A DNA stretch of 64,000 bases, from contig CAXAMN010025306.1 in assembly GCA_963970005.1 (NCBI GenBank), positions 479,799-543,798 of the forward strand, given 5' to 3'. Position 1 is the stretch's first letter, and the number at the start of each line of letters is the position of its first letter. Below, in pieces: positions 29,799 through 40,539 of this stretch. The notes under the pieces were generated by a model that was not told where the DNA came from, searched no databases, and saw nothing but the letters and a program-made list of their open reading frames with translations. The stretch comes from Durusdinium trenchii. Its lineage: Eukaryota; Sar; Dinophyceae; Suessiales; Symbiodiniaceae. The translations under genes were made by a program, and so were the position numbers.

Positions 29799-32380
29799 CC
29801 CAACGTCCGAGAGAAGCTGGTAATCTACTTCCAGAACGACCAGTCACCCACAGGGTGGATCACAACAGCGATAGATATCTTAGACCAAGGCGATGTTCCG
29901 ATCCTTTTTAGCGTTGAACAGCTCAGGAACCTTCGCGTGTCAATTGAGCATACTCCAGTCGGTGATTATTTCACTTGTCCTTTGTTCGGCCTGAAGCGAT
30001 TTTCGCTGCCAGTGAGCACTTCGAACCATAATGTCTTAGACATCATGATGTTTGCCAGCTCAGTTCGTAAGCCGAACCACAGCTTCACTGCAATCAACCC
30101 GTCGTATGGAGCCTGTCCTGCCTGCAGTGGAAAGCATCGTAAGCACACATACAAGGATGGATGCAAGAAGGCAGAGACATCCGAAGTGAAGGAAGACAAG
30201 TCAGCAGCCGATATTCCGGCTAAGAAGCCAGAGAAGCACATCGCAAGTGGAGATGCCAAGGTCGATCCGCCATCGAAGCTGATTTCGATGCCTCCACTGG
30301 CTAAAAAGGTGACACCTCCGACATACCGGAAGACAGAAAAGTCACCTGATTTTGGTACGCCATTTGAGCATTCGAAGATTCCAAGTTCTAGCTCAGGAGC
30401 CGGGAAGCCTGACGTACTTCCAGCAGAACCTGACATGCCGGTGAAGCCTGATCCTCAGGAAGAACCAAAGGAAGACGTGAAACCAATACCAACAACAGTG
30501 CATCGAGAGAAGAAAGCTCCTAAGGTTTCTGTAACATTGCCGTTAGCCTTGCAGAGAATCCATGAAAAGCTGTCTCATCCAACCGAACTCTTGAAACTGC
30601 ACTTGAAGCACTATCACATGTCAACTGAGCAGTTCAAGAAACGAACATCAGCTTTAAAGATTCCTGCTAAGATCTATGAAGAGTACGAAAAGGTAGTCAA
30701 GCAGTGCGATACATGCCAGAAGTCAAAAATTGCACCTTCAAGATCACGAATTTCAGGTATGAGAAGTGAAACGTTTGGAGAACTCACTTTTGTTGACCAT
30801 GGTGAATTAGCTATCAATGACAAGTCCAAACTTCTTTTCCTGATCATCTATGACGGTGCTACTTCTATGACCACTGCTTACGTTTGTAACGGCAAGACTG
30901 AAGCAGAAACGATTGGCCATCTTTTGGAGTATTTTGAGACATACCAGTTGAATCCTAAGTATCTTGTCGGTGATCAAGGTTTCATGGGTACTGAACTTGA
31001 ATCCTTTTACAATAGAAAGAATATCCGACCGATCACTTTAGGACCTGGCACTCCATGGCCAAATAGAGCTGAAGCAGCTGTTCGCATGTACAAAAAGCAG
31101 ATCACCCTGATGCTTAAGGCCGTCACTGAGGATCCATCCAGATACGAGATCACGTACCGTCAACTCCTCAGACAAGCATCACTTGCCAGAAACTCCATGG
31201 TTACTTTTGGTGGAGTATCTCCATTGGAGATGGCATTTGGAAGGCGACCTGCAGATCTTTTGTACCCAGAGAATATGACACCAGAACAGCTTACAGCTTC
31301 ACTTCCTTCTCCTGAGAAAAACATAGATGCCCTCAGAACACTTGCCATGAAGTCTTACCTAGAAGCAAAACAATCAGACGATCTGAGACGAGACATTTCC
31401 GCAAGACTTCAGTTGAGTGATGGTCCATTTTACCCTGGTGATAAGATCTACTATTGGACAGAAGATAAATCCAAGGTAAAGTCTGATGGAACTCACAGCG
31501 GAAAATGGATCAAGGGCAAGGTCATCAGTTCTGACGGCAGTATGGTTGGTATCGATTTAGGCACCAGAATTCTAAAGGTCAACATCAGCAAGGTCCGTAA
31601 GGACATCAATCCGATCGAAGATGTTGAGGTGCCACTCGACCCGGTTGCACTACTGAGTTCTGAGAGTGCACGGACCGATATTCCGGTCACTGACCACGCA
31701 AGCTCTCTTGTCCAGAGCGACGGAGCCCAGATCGGTGTGGAAGGCTTTACATATTCCTCTTATGCATGGCAACCTGTCATGACTGGTAAGATTGATTTCT
31801 TAGAACTGTTCGCAGGTTCAGCACGGTTAAGTCAAGTTGCTGCCATGAATGGTTTGCGTGTTGGACAACCTATTGACCTGAGAACCGGATTTGACATCTT
31901 GACCAGTGACGGTCGTAAGAGGACGATGGACATCATCGAGAAACAGAAGCCTAAAGTCATCTTTATGGCGCCGCACTGTGCTCCTTGGAGTCAGATGACC
32001 AATATCCATGATCGCGCAGCACGAGATCAGCGCAGACAGAAGTTTCTTCCGATGTTGGAGTTTTGCCGTGTTGCCATATTCCAGATTGAACATGAAGGCC
32101 AATTCATCATTGAGAATCCAGCCTCATCAGCTCTTTGGTACACCAGATGTTTCCAGCATCTTTTGTCACAACGTGGTGTTACCTATGGCACTCTTGATAT
32201 GTGTTCATTTGGAATGAAAGACCCCAATGGCTATTACTACAACAAACCAACTTCTCTTTTACACAATTTCGATGAAGGAATTTTAGCGCCTGTGTTCAAG
32301 AGATGTAGTAATAAGCTCGGGGGTGAACAACACCAACATCAACCATTGGAAGGTTCAGCACCTGGCTTTGGAAGCAGAAC
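29796..32380 (+). CDS. pol: E3 integrase and methyltransferase-like domain
   Basis: Frame 3 (open 29730-32582), joined to Gag-Pr by a +1 shift near 29796. After the protease end and a Pro/Lys linker comes integrase at about 30540-31290: KLSHP...KHYH...CDTCQKSK (zinc region), FVDHGEL, VGDQGF and NRAEAAV as D, D and E with 32 residues between the last two. YPGDKIYYW...KVISSDG is the C-terminal fold. About 31790-32380 is the methyltransferase-like domain: FLELFAGSARLS (motif I), MAPHCAPWSQ (motif IV, PC replaced by PHC), IIENPASSALW (motif VI). Confidence 0.82.
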
Positions 32381-34664
32381 TAGCTCAGATATATCCTTAT
32401 CGTTTCTGTTCCAAGCTTATTCGCTGTCTTCTGCCGCTGGGAAGCCATCATGGATTGTTTCACGCACAGACTACCGTAGTTGTAGATCTGCTTGGAGGAC
32501 TCGATATTCCGGGTCTCGAATCACTCCAGCTCTTCCTGACAGAAAATACGGATCGAGAATATGTTCACTTCAGCGAGTCTGACAGTGTAACTGTGAAGGA
32601 TTTTTATGTTCGACGTCTTATGAACAGAGTTAACTCACTCCCTAAGGGACATGAGTATAATCCTTGGTCTGAGTCATTGCATATCGCACATGATGTTTCA
32701 CATATGCGCCAGATTTTTGCACCTACTATGGCATTTGAGAACGCCACGATTTTGCGCGGTACTTTTGAACAATTGAAGGTCAGGTACCGTCACACCGCAG
32801 GTGTACTGTTTTTATGGCGTAAGAAGGATACAACTAAGTTGTACATCCGATCACACCCTTTTGACGACTTGTCGAAGTTGGTGGAGTCCAATTGGAGCTG
32901 TGTCTTTTTCTGGAACTCTGATGGTCGTGTTCCGTCCAAACCTGTACATACACCTGTCACACCTGACACTGTTGGTGCCTCACCTGCACCACCTCCTGGT
33001 TTGGATCCTGACGAGTACATGACACCAACCGGTCCTGGCATGCCTGGCGACATTCCTGGTGATCCGTTCACACCAGGTGATTTCTTTACACCTGGAGACA
33101 GTCCAGAACCAACATTTACACCTTCTCCAGGACAACCACTGCCAGACCATCCGTTTCCACCGTTTCCAGGCACCTCACCACCGTCACAACCTGACACACA
33201 CATGCCTGGAGAACTTCCGGAAACACCACCTTCAGGACCACAACCACCATCACAGTTTCCACCTTCTACTCCTGCAGCCACAGTTCCACCCATTCCTGAT
33301 TCATTTTTGCCATTGACTCCTGTGCAACCAGACACTCCTGTAGTTCCTACTCTGGTCGTTCCGCCGTCTATTCCAGATGAGCAGATGATTTCCAGTGAGA
33401 AACGTTCTACTCCTTCTCCTGTGTCTGACCGCCCTTCGACGAAAGCTCGTCCTACCAGACCTGTACAGATGCCTGTCTCGCCTTCACCTCCTACGGTTCC
33501 ACCGAGCAACCATCTGGGGGGCGATGATCGACTCGTCTTTTCGCCGCCGGTCGTCCGCACACCAGCAAAGAAACGCAAACCGGAAGATGACATAGATGAT
33601 ATACCCGAATTTCCGGAAGAAGAGGACGCCGGTGATCCAGATGCTCAGCCATCCGGACCCAGTTTGCCAATCGCAGGCGACGATGATGAACAGCCAGTGT
33701 CACCTCAATCTCCTGAAGCTGTAATCGTCGACTCCGATATTCCGGACGACGTAGCAGTAGATGTTCCAGAAGAGGAAGAAGAAGAAGATGACGCTGACTC
33801 AGATGAAACCATTGATTATAATGACCCGTTCGTGGACGAGAACAGTTGGAGCTGGTTGTCAGCTGAACAGAAGCTCTGCAGCAATACTGGTTCGTTCACG
33901 GTACCTCGGTACATTGATGGTTCACCTGTAGATCTTAGGACAGTCCCGTCCTACGCTGACTTTGTCACACCGTCTTCGTACATGGCACAGAAGAAACGTC
34001 AGCTACTTCGTAAGGACTATGCCGACATCAGAGAAGTCTATTCCGGTATTACGGAAGAAGACAAGGCCTTCCTGACCCTGTACCAGTCACAGGAAGATAA
34101 GTTCTCCTATCTTGTCGGTAAGAAACGTAAGGAGGCAACCCAGCAAGAAAAGCGCCAGTTTGCCAAGCAATTCCTGGAAGCCAAGCAAGCCGAATGCAAA
34201 TCTTGGTTCGACAATGACGTTTTCGAGCTTGTTGACATGCGTAAGCTAAAGATCAGGAACTATGTTGCTGGACGCTGGGTCCTTACTATCAAGAAGGACA
34301 AGGACGGTAACTTCCTCAAGTGTAAGGCACGTTGGGCGCTAAAGGGTTTCCAAGACAGACAGAAGGACACCCAACAGACCGACAGTCCTGCAGCCAGTCG
34401 TTCAGGTTTCCGATGCGCAACACAGTTTGCCGCTAACTGTCAACGGGATCTGTATCATATGGACCTGAAGACCGCCTTCCTGCAAGGTGAAGCATATGAT
34501 GAGACCAGAGACATCATTTGCCAGATCCCGTCCGAATGCGGATATCCACCGCACATAGGAGCAAAGATGAAGAAGTCCGCATACGGTCTGAACGATGCAC
34601 CACGTCGATGGTGGCAGGTTGTCGATAAAGCACTTCTTAGTTATGGACTTGTGCCAACTATAGA
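32376..34664 (+). CDS. pol: E3 linker and reverse transcriptase start
   Basis: Frame 1 (open 32323-34800). It begins with the methyltransferase-like tail (ELAQIYPYRFCSKLIRC), then a 150-residue Pro-rich linker (about 32950-33480), an acidic stretch, and RT from about 34100: WVLTIKKDKDG, KCKARWALKGFQD, YHMDLKTAFLQGE with a catalytic Asp, KKSAYGLNDAPRRWW. Two extra bases near 34660 shift the frame (VPT|RADRCTY). Confidence 0.82.
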
Positions 34665-35470
34665 GCTGATCGATGCACCTACATTTTGTACGGCGATAAG
34701 ATGTCACCTAAAGACACCCCGTTGTCCAAGTCATTCCGGAAGACGTGTACGTCCAATGATCCTGTCCAAGATGCTATTGACATGTTGCTGGATCCTGTAG
34801 CACAGAATAATGCACAAGGCCGGAGACCACACGGTTTCATTTGTCCTCATGTCGATGACTTGTTCATGGCCGGAGACAAGGTCTTTGCAGACAAAGTGCT
34901 TGCCAGCATTCGTAAGGACTTTAATGTAGGCTCGGAAGACAAGAATGACATCATGTTTGTTGGTCAGCGTATCAAGTGGAAGACTCATGACAAGCAAGGG
35001 CCTTACATCTCTTGTGACCAAAAGCTTGCAGTAGATGCTGTAGAGGAAATCAAGTTTGATAAACATCTAAAGGACAATGTTGCTTGTAACCCTCACATGC
35101 ACACAGCATATCGCTCTGTTTTAGGCCAACTTAATTGGTTACAGAGTCGAACGCAAGTTCACTTGTGTTACAAGTTCTCAAGATGCGCGTCCGCCGCTTC
35201 GAGTCCGACCATTGGTGACGTGCGCGAGATCAACAAGGTTGTTCGTACAATGAAGAGCCAATATGTAGATGCTCGATTCTGGCCTCTCAAGAGCAGCCAG
35301 CGCATCCTTGGTTTTCCTGATGCACCGTATCGAAACAACAGTGACAAGTCGAGTCAACGTGCACACGTCATCTATCTTGCTGAAGAAAGGCAACCATATA
35401 ACTCTCGATATTCCGAGAAGAAAGATAGCTCAGCTACACGTGGATCTATTATAGACTATATGAGAGTCAT
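34665..35470 (+). CDS. pol: E3 reverse transcriptase end and RNase H start
   Basis: Frame 3. Contains the loop LYGDKMSPKDTPLSK, the active site CPHVDDLFMAGD, VLGQLNWLQSRTQ and GFPDAPYRNNSDKSS (RNase H first Asp). After about 35465 two close shifts (35465 and 35487) lead to frame 1. Confidence 0.82.
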
Positions 35471-35487
35471 AAGATCACTACTACTAG

Positions 35488-35973
35488 TCTACCACTGTTG
35501 CTGAACTTCAAGCCTTGATGAGGTGTTTTGGAACGTGTCTTTTCCTCCGTGCTCTGTGGGCCGATGTCAGTGGCCAGATTCTTCCTATCCATTTGAGAAC
35601 TGATGCAAATAACCTGGTCACCACTGCACAAACCACACATCTCCCGGAGCAAAAGGAAACACATCACCTCATACAGATGCTCAGACACGAGAGCAACACT
35701 GGCAACATAGATGACTTAAGTCATGTCGCAAGTGAATTCTGTCTCGCTGATCCTTTAACAAAACACACCGCCAAACCGGACGAACTTGTAAGAAGCATAG
35801 AGACAGGTACCCTCCGTCAGGTTGATGTACACCCACCTTTCCGCACACTTGTGAAACACAAGGCCTTTATAACCGAGTGGGTCATTGGTAACCTGCCGGA
35901 TCCACAGTTTGTTCTCACCTTCTTTGCTGAAGACATATCAGACTGTGTATATTCACTCATGTATGCTTCATGA
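35488..35973 (+). CDS. pol: E3 RNase H, C-terminal part
   Basis: Frame 1, after a TAG at 35485. STTVAELQALM has the Glu, RTDANNLVTTAQ the Asp, and HVASEFCLADPLTKH the conserved end. It ends TGA at 35971-35973. Confidence 0.82.
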   Translation, partial: STTVAELQALMRCFGTCLFLRALWADVSGQILPIHLRTDANNLVTTAQTTHLPEQKETHHLIQMLRHESNTGNIDDLSHVASEFCLADPLTKHTAKPDELVRSIETGTLRQVDVHPPFRTLVKHKAFITEWVIGNLPDPQFVLTFFAEDISDCVYSLMYAS

Positions 35974-36090
35974 CATTTTTCTTGTGAATTTTTGTCTCAA
36001 GAAAATTTGTGTCTGCGACTGCATTTTCTGGTTCAAGCGCACTACTACGGACGAACACAAGCTTGAGCATATTTAGTCTCTGCGATCATC

Positions 36091-37209
36091 ATGGGCCGCA
36101 AGACTCCCGCAGCTGCTTCCGAGACTCCAGCGGCGCCTTCTCAGGCACCAGCAGCAAAGTCCAGGCCTCGATCACCGAGCCAGCCTCCACCTGCGCGACC
36201 GGTATTACGGTCCAGACGCAGTGTGAGTCTTTCGCGTCAGAGCGATTCGCCGTCTGAGGCGGCACCGTCTGCACCTCGCTTCATTGATGTCGTTCGCGCA
36301 TCTTTGTCGCCTGATGCTGCACGTAGTAAAGGTACCGGCCGACATTCCGGCCAGGACCAATCGAAAGGCAGAGGAAAAGGCAAGCGCTCGCCATCCCGTG
36401 AAGAGCGCGCGCCAGCAGTTGAATTGACACCCCGTGAGAGCATTCGTCCAACACAGGCCAATCTAACGCAATCAAGCCTCAAGGGGTATCGCCTCCACAC
36501 AGTGGTCAAAGGAGGCCGACCTATTGTAACGCAGATTGATGAAATCCACGAAGCTGGTCCACGTGGCACATCGAGCCGTGGACCAAGCCAGCCTTCCGAT
36601 CGCCGACATTCCGGCGGGAAGGGAAAGCGTCCAGAGTCGCGCGAAGCCGAAGGCCGACATTCCGGCCAAGGCAAGGGCAAAAGCAAGGGTACTTCTCGTG
36701 ACGCCGGCCCTCGCCCTAGCGCAATGGACTCTGCATTCGAACGCCCCGAGTACGGTGTTAGCTCAGCTTTCGTCTACTGCCTGTGGGTGATTTGGTCTGG
36801 CTTTTTCATGTTCAGCGAAGAAGCCCTGACCAGGATTTACGAGAGCGAGATCTACGAAAAGATCTCTCGTGAGCTAGGCTGGATCCTCCGACATTCCGGA
36901 TGGACACATGCCGATCAGTCGCTCACCGTTTTTGAGCTAATGGCCGGGGCTCGTTTTAGGAAGTTGCTCTCCGTTTGGGCTCACACCTGCCATGCCAAGG
37001 AAGACCTTGCCTTCCCGGCTGCGCAAAAGGCTCAGATTCAGCCATGGTGTGAAGCCTCTGTCGAGCGCATAAACCTGCTGCTACCGCTTGCCATCACCAT
37101 TATGTATAATCAGAAAGGCAGGTACCAGGTTGGCATTCTGAGCACTTCCGATCATCAGAAGGGTGAAAGGTTTGTAACCCTTCTCAATGGATCCATCCAG
37201 CCGGTATGA
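36091..37209 (+). CDS. E3 ORF X: basic region and Tpt1 N-terminal half
   Basis: ATG at 36091, 372 codons. Residues 1-220 are Pro/Ser/Arg-rich and contain RHSG several times because hairpin copies fall in that frame. From about residue 255, EKISRELGWILRHSG matches the N-terminal LRH signature of Tpt1/KptA RNA 2'-phosphotransferases, which remove the 2'-phosphate left by RNA ligation using NAD+. R267 and H268 of LRH are encoded inside a hairpin copy (36887-36900). KGRYQVGIL near the end fits the KQRFEL stretch. It stops TGA at 37207, overlapping the next ATG. Confidence 0.72.
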   Translation: MGRKTPAAASETPAAPSQAPAAKSRPRSPSQPPPARPVLRSRRSVSLSRQSDSPSEAAPSAPRFIDVVRASLSPDAARSKGTGRHSGQDQSKGRGKGKRSPSREERAPAVELTPRESIRPTQANLTQSSLKGYRLHTVVKGGRPIVTQIDEIHEAGPRGTSSRGPSQPSDRRHSGGKGKRPESREAEGRHSGQGKGKSKGTSRDAGPRPSAMDSAFERPEYGVSSAFVYCLWVIWSGFFMFSEEALTRIYESEIYEKISRELGWILRHSGWTHADQSLTVFELMAGARFRKLLSVWAHTCHAKEDLAFPAAQKAQIQPWCEASVERINLLLPLAITIMYNQKGRYQVGILSTSDHQKGERFVTLLNGSIQPV

Positions 37210-38501
37210 CGGCCGAGGATCGCAAGGAGCTTGCCCAGTTATATAAGCAATTCAGGGCCGCTCATGTTTTTGTGCAAGCTGTTTCTGGTCATTCAGGAGA
37301 AGCACCAGCTCCGACTGCAGGCCTAAAGATTGAGAACTGCCAGCTTTCCGATATGCCGGACACGCTGGTTCACATGACAGAGTACCGCCACATCCGTTCG
37401 ATTCTGCAGTATGGCCTCCTTCCTGGAGGCGGCAATGCAGCCGGCAGTAAGCAACATAACATGAACCACTTTTTGACGATCGACGGACTTTTGGTCTCTC
37501 ATGAACACATTCGACCAACGGCCAATGTGGTACTCGTCTTGTCTAAGGCAACGCTGGAAAAGCATCCCGAGCTCGCAGAAGGCTTCAGCCTGAGCAAGAA
37601 TGGATACTTTTTGACCAAGGCCGTTATTCCGGCCGGTCTTTTCAGCCTTGCATGGGACGTCCGGAACAATTGCTGTGTGTCAGATACCACTCCAGCCATG
37701 TCAGTCCCCGATGAGCCGTACTTGCGTTTTTATTCTCAGTTCTATTGCGGGGTACTGAGGCTGGTAGGAAAAGGCCACGATAAGTTTAAGATTGAGACCA
37801 GGAGGCTTGCATTTAAGAATATTAAGATTCGCGAGATCGAGGCATGGCGCAATGAGGCCGAGGAGAAACTTGATCGCCATCAGCTCCACGGCGCGTCCAA
37901 GATCCATACTGAGACATGGCTGAATTTTCTCTCCCTCGACGACGACTGGAAGGACCAAGCCACCAACATGCGTCGTCTCAAGAAACGCTCATTGTCGGAA
38001 ACGACTGAGGAAGAGTCGGGAGATGACCTGATTGATGTCGATGATGATGACGACATGGAAGTCGATGCCGACATTCCGGCAGACGACGAAGATGATGATG
38101 TTCAGGTCGTAAGTACATTAGATGCAGCCATGGTGGACGATCTCGCAGAAGCACGCCAGAAAGGAACCTGGGTCAAGAAAGGCACTGTGAAGAAGGAAGA
38201 GTCCGATACGCCGGACGATTCTTCAGCAGCAGCCTCAGCTTCAACAGCAGTTAAGAAAGAAGAAAAGTCAGGTACAAGGGTCTGGTCCTCCCGAGCAAGG
38301 TCACGCGCGCCAACTCGCACTGTCCTTAAGAAGGCTGACCGAGCACCGGGAATGACCCGCACGCCATCCGGCCACAGGGTTTCGTTTTCCGATATTCCGG
38401 AAACGCAGTACATCGAGCCAAGGCCCAAGAAGCGTGCGACCTCCCGAGCAAGGGAGGTCATCAGCGACGCCAGAAAGGCACAGAGTACTCCAACAAAGTA
38501 A
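37206..38501 (+). CDS. E3 ORF Y: Tpt1/KptA catalytic half
   Basis: ATG at 37206 overlaps the stop of ORF X (ATGA). 431 codons. Residues 21-31 (VFVQAVSGHSG) match IRAxQGHS, with Gln for the usual Arg. H56 in LVHMTEYRHIRSILQYGLLP matches the YHGT...IL..GL block. KQHNMNHFLT fits the H-V-H-L motif loosely, and LSKNGYFLTKAVIPAG fits the last block (ENGV.LT...P). So the fold is likely kept but two key positions differ. The C-terminal 170 residues are acidic, then basic, without family. Seven hairpin copies lie in it. Confidence 0.75.
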   Translation: MTAEDRKELAQLYKQFRAAHVFVQAVSGHSGEAPAPTAGLKIENCQLSDMPDTLVHMTEYRHIRSILQYGLLPGGGNAAGSKQHNMNHFLTIDGLLVSHEHIRPTANVVLVLSKATLEKHPELAEGFSLSKNGYFLTKAVIPAGLFSLAWDVRNNCCVSDTTPAMSVPDEPYLRFYSQFYCGVLRLVGKGHDKFKIETRRLAFKNIKIREIEAWRNEAEEKLDRHQLHGASKIHTETWLNFLSLDDDWKDQATNMRRLKKRSLSETTEEESGDDLIDVDDDDDMEVDADIPADDEDDDVQVVSTLDAAMVDDLAEARQKGTWVKKGTVKKEESDTPDDSSAAASASTAVKKEEKSGTRVWSSRARSRAPTRTVLKKADRAPGMTRTPSGHRVSFSDIPETQYIEPRPKKRATSRAREVISDARKAQSTPTK

Positions 38502-38520
38502 TTTCCACCGTCCAGAGAAG

Positions 38521-40539
38521 ATGACGTGCCTTGTCTGTTCCAGCGCTGACGTACTTTTCTTCTGCAGAGCATGTAGTCATGGAACATGCCTTGACTGCTA
38601 TCATGATGTCAGCAACCATTGCTCATGTAACAGCATTTATCTCTGTTCGACAGTCCCAGACGCCGATATTCCGGCACCGCTGGGTGAGCACGAGCGCGAA
38701 GAGGTCACAGCAGAAATTGATTTCACGATTCCCTTCGCAGCCGAATCCGAGGGTTGGCACCCGGACGACCGGTACGCCGGTCGATTGCACCGTCTGCAAG
38801 AAATCAAAGATCTTGTTCTCGGTGGCGGCTCAACAGGTTATGCAGCGATGGATCGAATTGTCCTTGAAGGAGTCAGCAAGTACCATTACACGAACCATCC
38901 AACCTACAGGAGCCGTTCCATTCCCTCGATTGCTCAGCACTGGGACGAACAGTCCGATGTGGCACCATACCCAATCATTCGGCCAAGCTGCTTTTACGAC
39001 TCCAATCGCCGATATACCGGCGCGGAGATGCGACAGATTGTCGAGCTAGGCCGTTCGTACATGCAGGGATATCGCGCGAACCAGGGAGACTTTGATCTCG
39101 ATGAAGCACGACTTCTCCGATCGACTGAACACGTCAGTGTCCTGCTCCTCAACTTCGGCGATATCAACCGTACACCTCACTTCAACGGCAGGCAGCCACT
39201 ATCCAGGGAGCTCGCTGAGACCGATCAATACGCTGTGCTTCCGCACTACCTTGTCAGGAACACAGCTCATATCACAATCCTTCTTGAAGCCAGCCAACGG
39301 CATCGAGCGTCATCGAGAGCTCTTTAACCAATATAAATGCTTGAGCGTGTTGGCACTGGCGGATGGAGAATCATCTCCTGCTATCGCAGCAATTTGTTCC
39401 AGTGATCCACTTGGCACTTCGAGGCTGGAACTCATCCGCCGGATTGAGCTTGAAGGCGAACGCTTAGCCTGGGTAGCCCATGCCGCGACATTCCGCGTGA
39501 TCTGGGGAAAGGTCGAAGAAGCCACAGATGGAGGCATCACCGATGACCGCGGCGTCCGAAAGAACCTCCGAGTTGCCCTTGAAGAAGGTGCTGATCCAGC
39601 AGATAACATGGAGGTAACAGTCTGCCCTGACACCTTAGCTGTAGCACAGGCATCCACCACTTACACTGAAGCCGAACCAGTGGATGCAGAGGCATTGTTC
39701 CACGAGTGTCCGACATTCCGGACCGGGAGCCTGAATGACTGCAAGCGCATGCATATGCCTGAACTTCGAGTTTGCGCTTTTCACATCAATGCCCATGCCT
39801 TTCAGTCAGGTATTACGGCCGGTAAGAACGCCATCATGAAGATTTTGATCACGGCTGTGGCAGACCAGGTGGACGTCATCGCGTGCGATGCTAACCAGTT
39901 CACGAACCGCAACTTCCGGGGCGATCGACATGCCGATCCAGGAACCGGAGCAGTCCTCACAATCCTTGACCAGATCCTTGTTTCTGTGAACAAGAAGCGT
40001 GAGCCGAGCAAGCGCATCACCTATAACTGGGAGGTCTCAACCCTCGCCAGCGAGCAGCTCGCCGCTTTGGAAGGTCTGGATGCCGATTGCGACTGCCTGT
40101 TGCAGATCGCCTTAAATTACGGCAAGGACATGCATACGTTGCGGTCAAGGACATCCGATATTCCGGATGATCGTGGACGTGTCGGATATGAGGAGCCTCC
40201 ACGCCAGAAAGAGACTACCATTAAGGTCAACGAACTCCTCAAGCACTTGAACCATCTTGATCTGTGTCTGAAGAGCAGCGATTTGGGTTACCACCATCCA
40301 TTTCAGCACTTGCCAGCCGACACAAGATCAGAGTTCGTGGCCAGCAATCCGCCGAGAAACGTGGCGAGAAGAATGCCGAGCGACTTGAAATGTTGAAGGA
40401 ACGATCTCGGCAGAATAAACAAGCTCGCCAAGCTGGCTGGCACCAGCCCTGGTCCTCGGGAGCGTCAAGCTCATGGTGGTATACCGGTTCATCTTCTTCA
40501 TCTTGGAACACCGGTTACCGAGGCTACAGGGACTGGTAG
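38521..40539 (+). CDS. E3 ORF Z: Cys-rich finger plus EEP-like domain
   Basis: ATG at 38521, 20 bp after ORF Y. Residues 3-42 have nine Cys (3, 6, 15, 18, 23, 26, 34, 36, 42) in a RING- or B-box-like pattern. From about 39130: VSVLLLNFGDI, ITILLEAS, RVCAFHINAHAF, DVIACDANQF and SSDLGYHHP, in the order of the N, E, H, D-x-N and SD(H) motifs of the endonuclease/exonuclease/phosphatase family. The last 70 residues are Lys/Arg- then Trp/Ser/Gly-rich. Frame shifts at about 39290 and 40264 break this copy. An endonuclease in a copia element is unusual. Confidence 0.65.
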
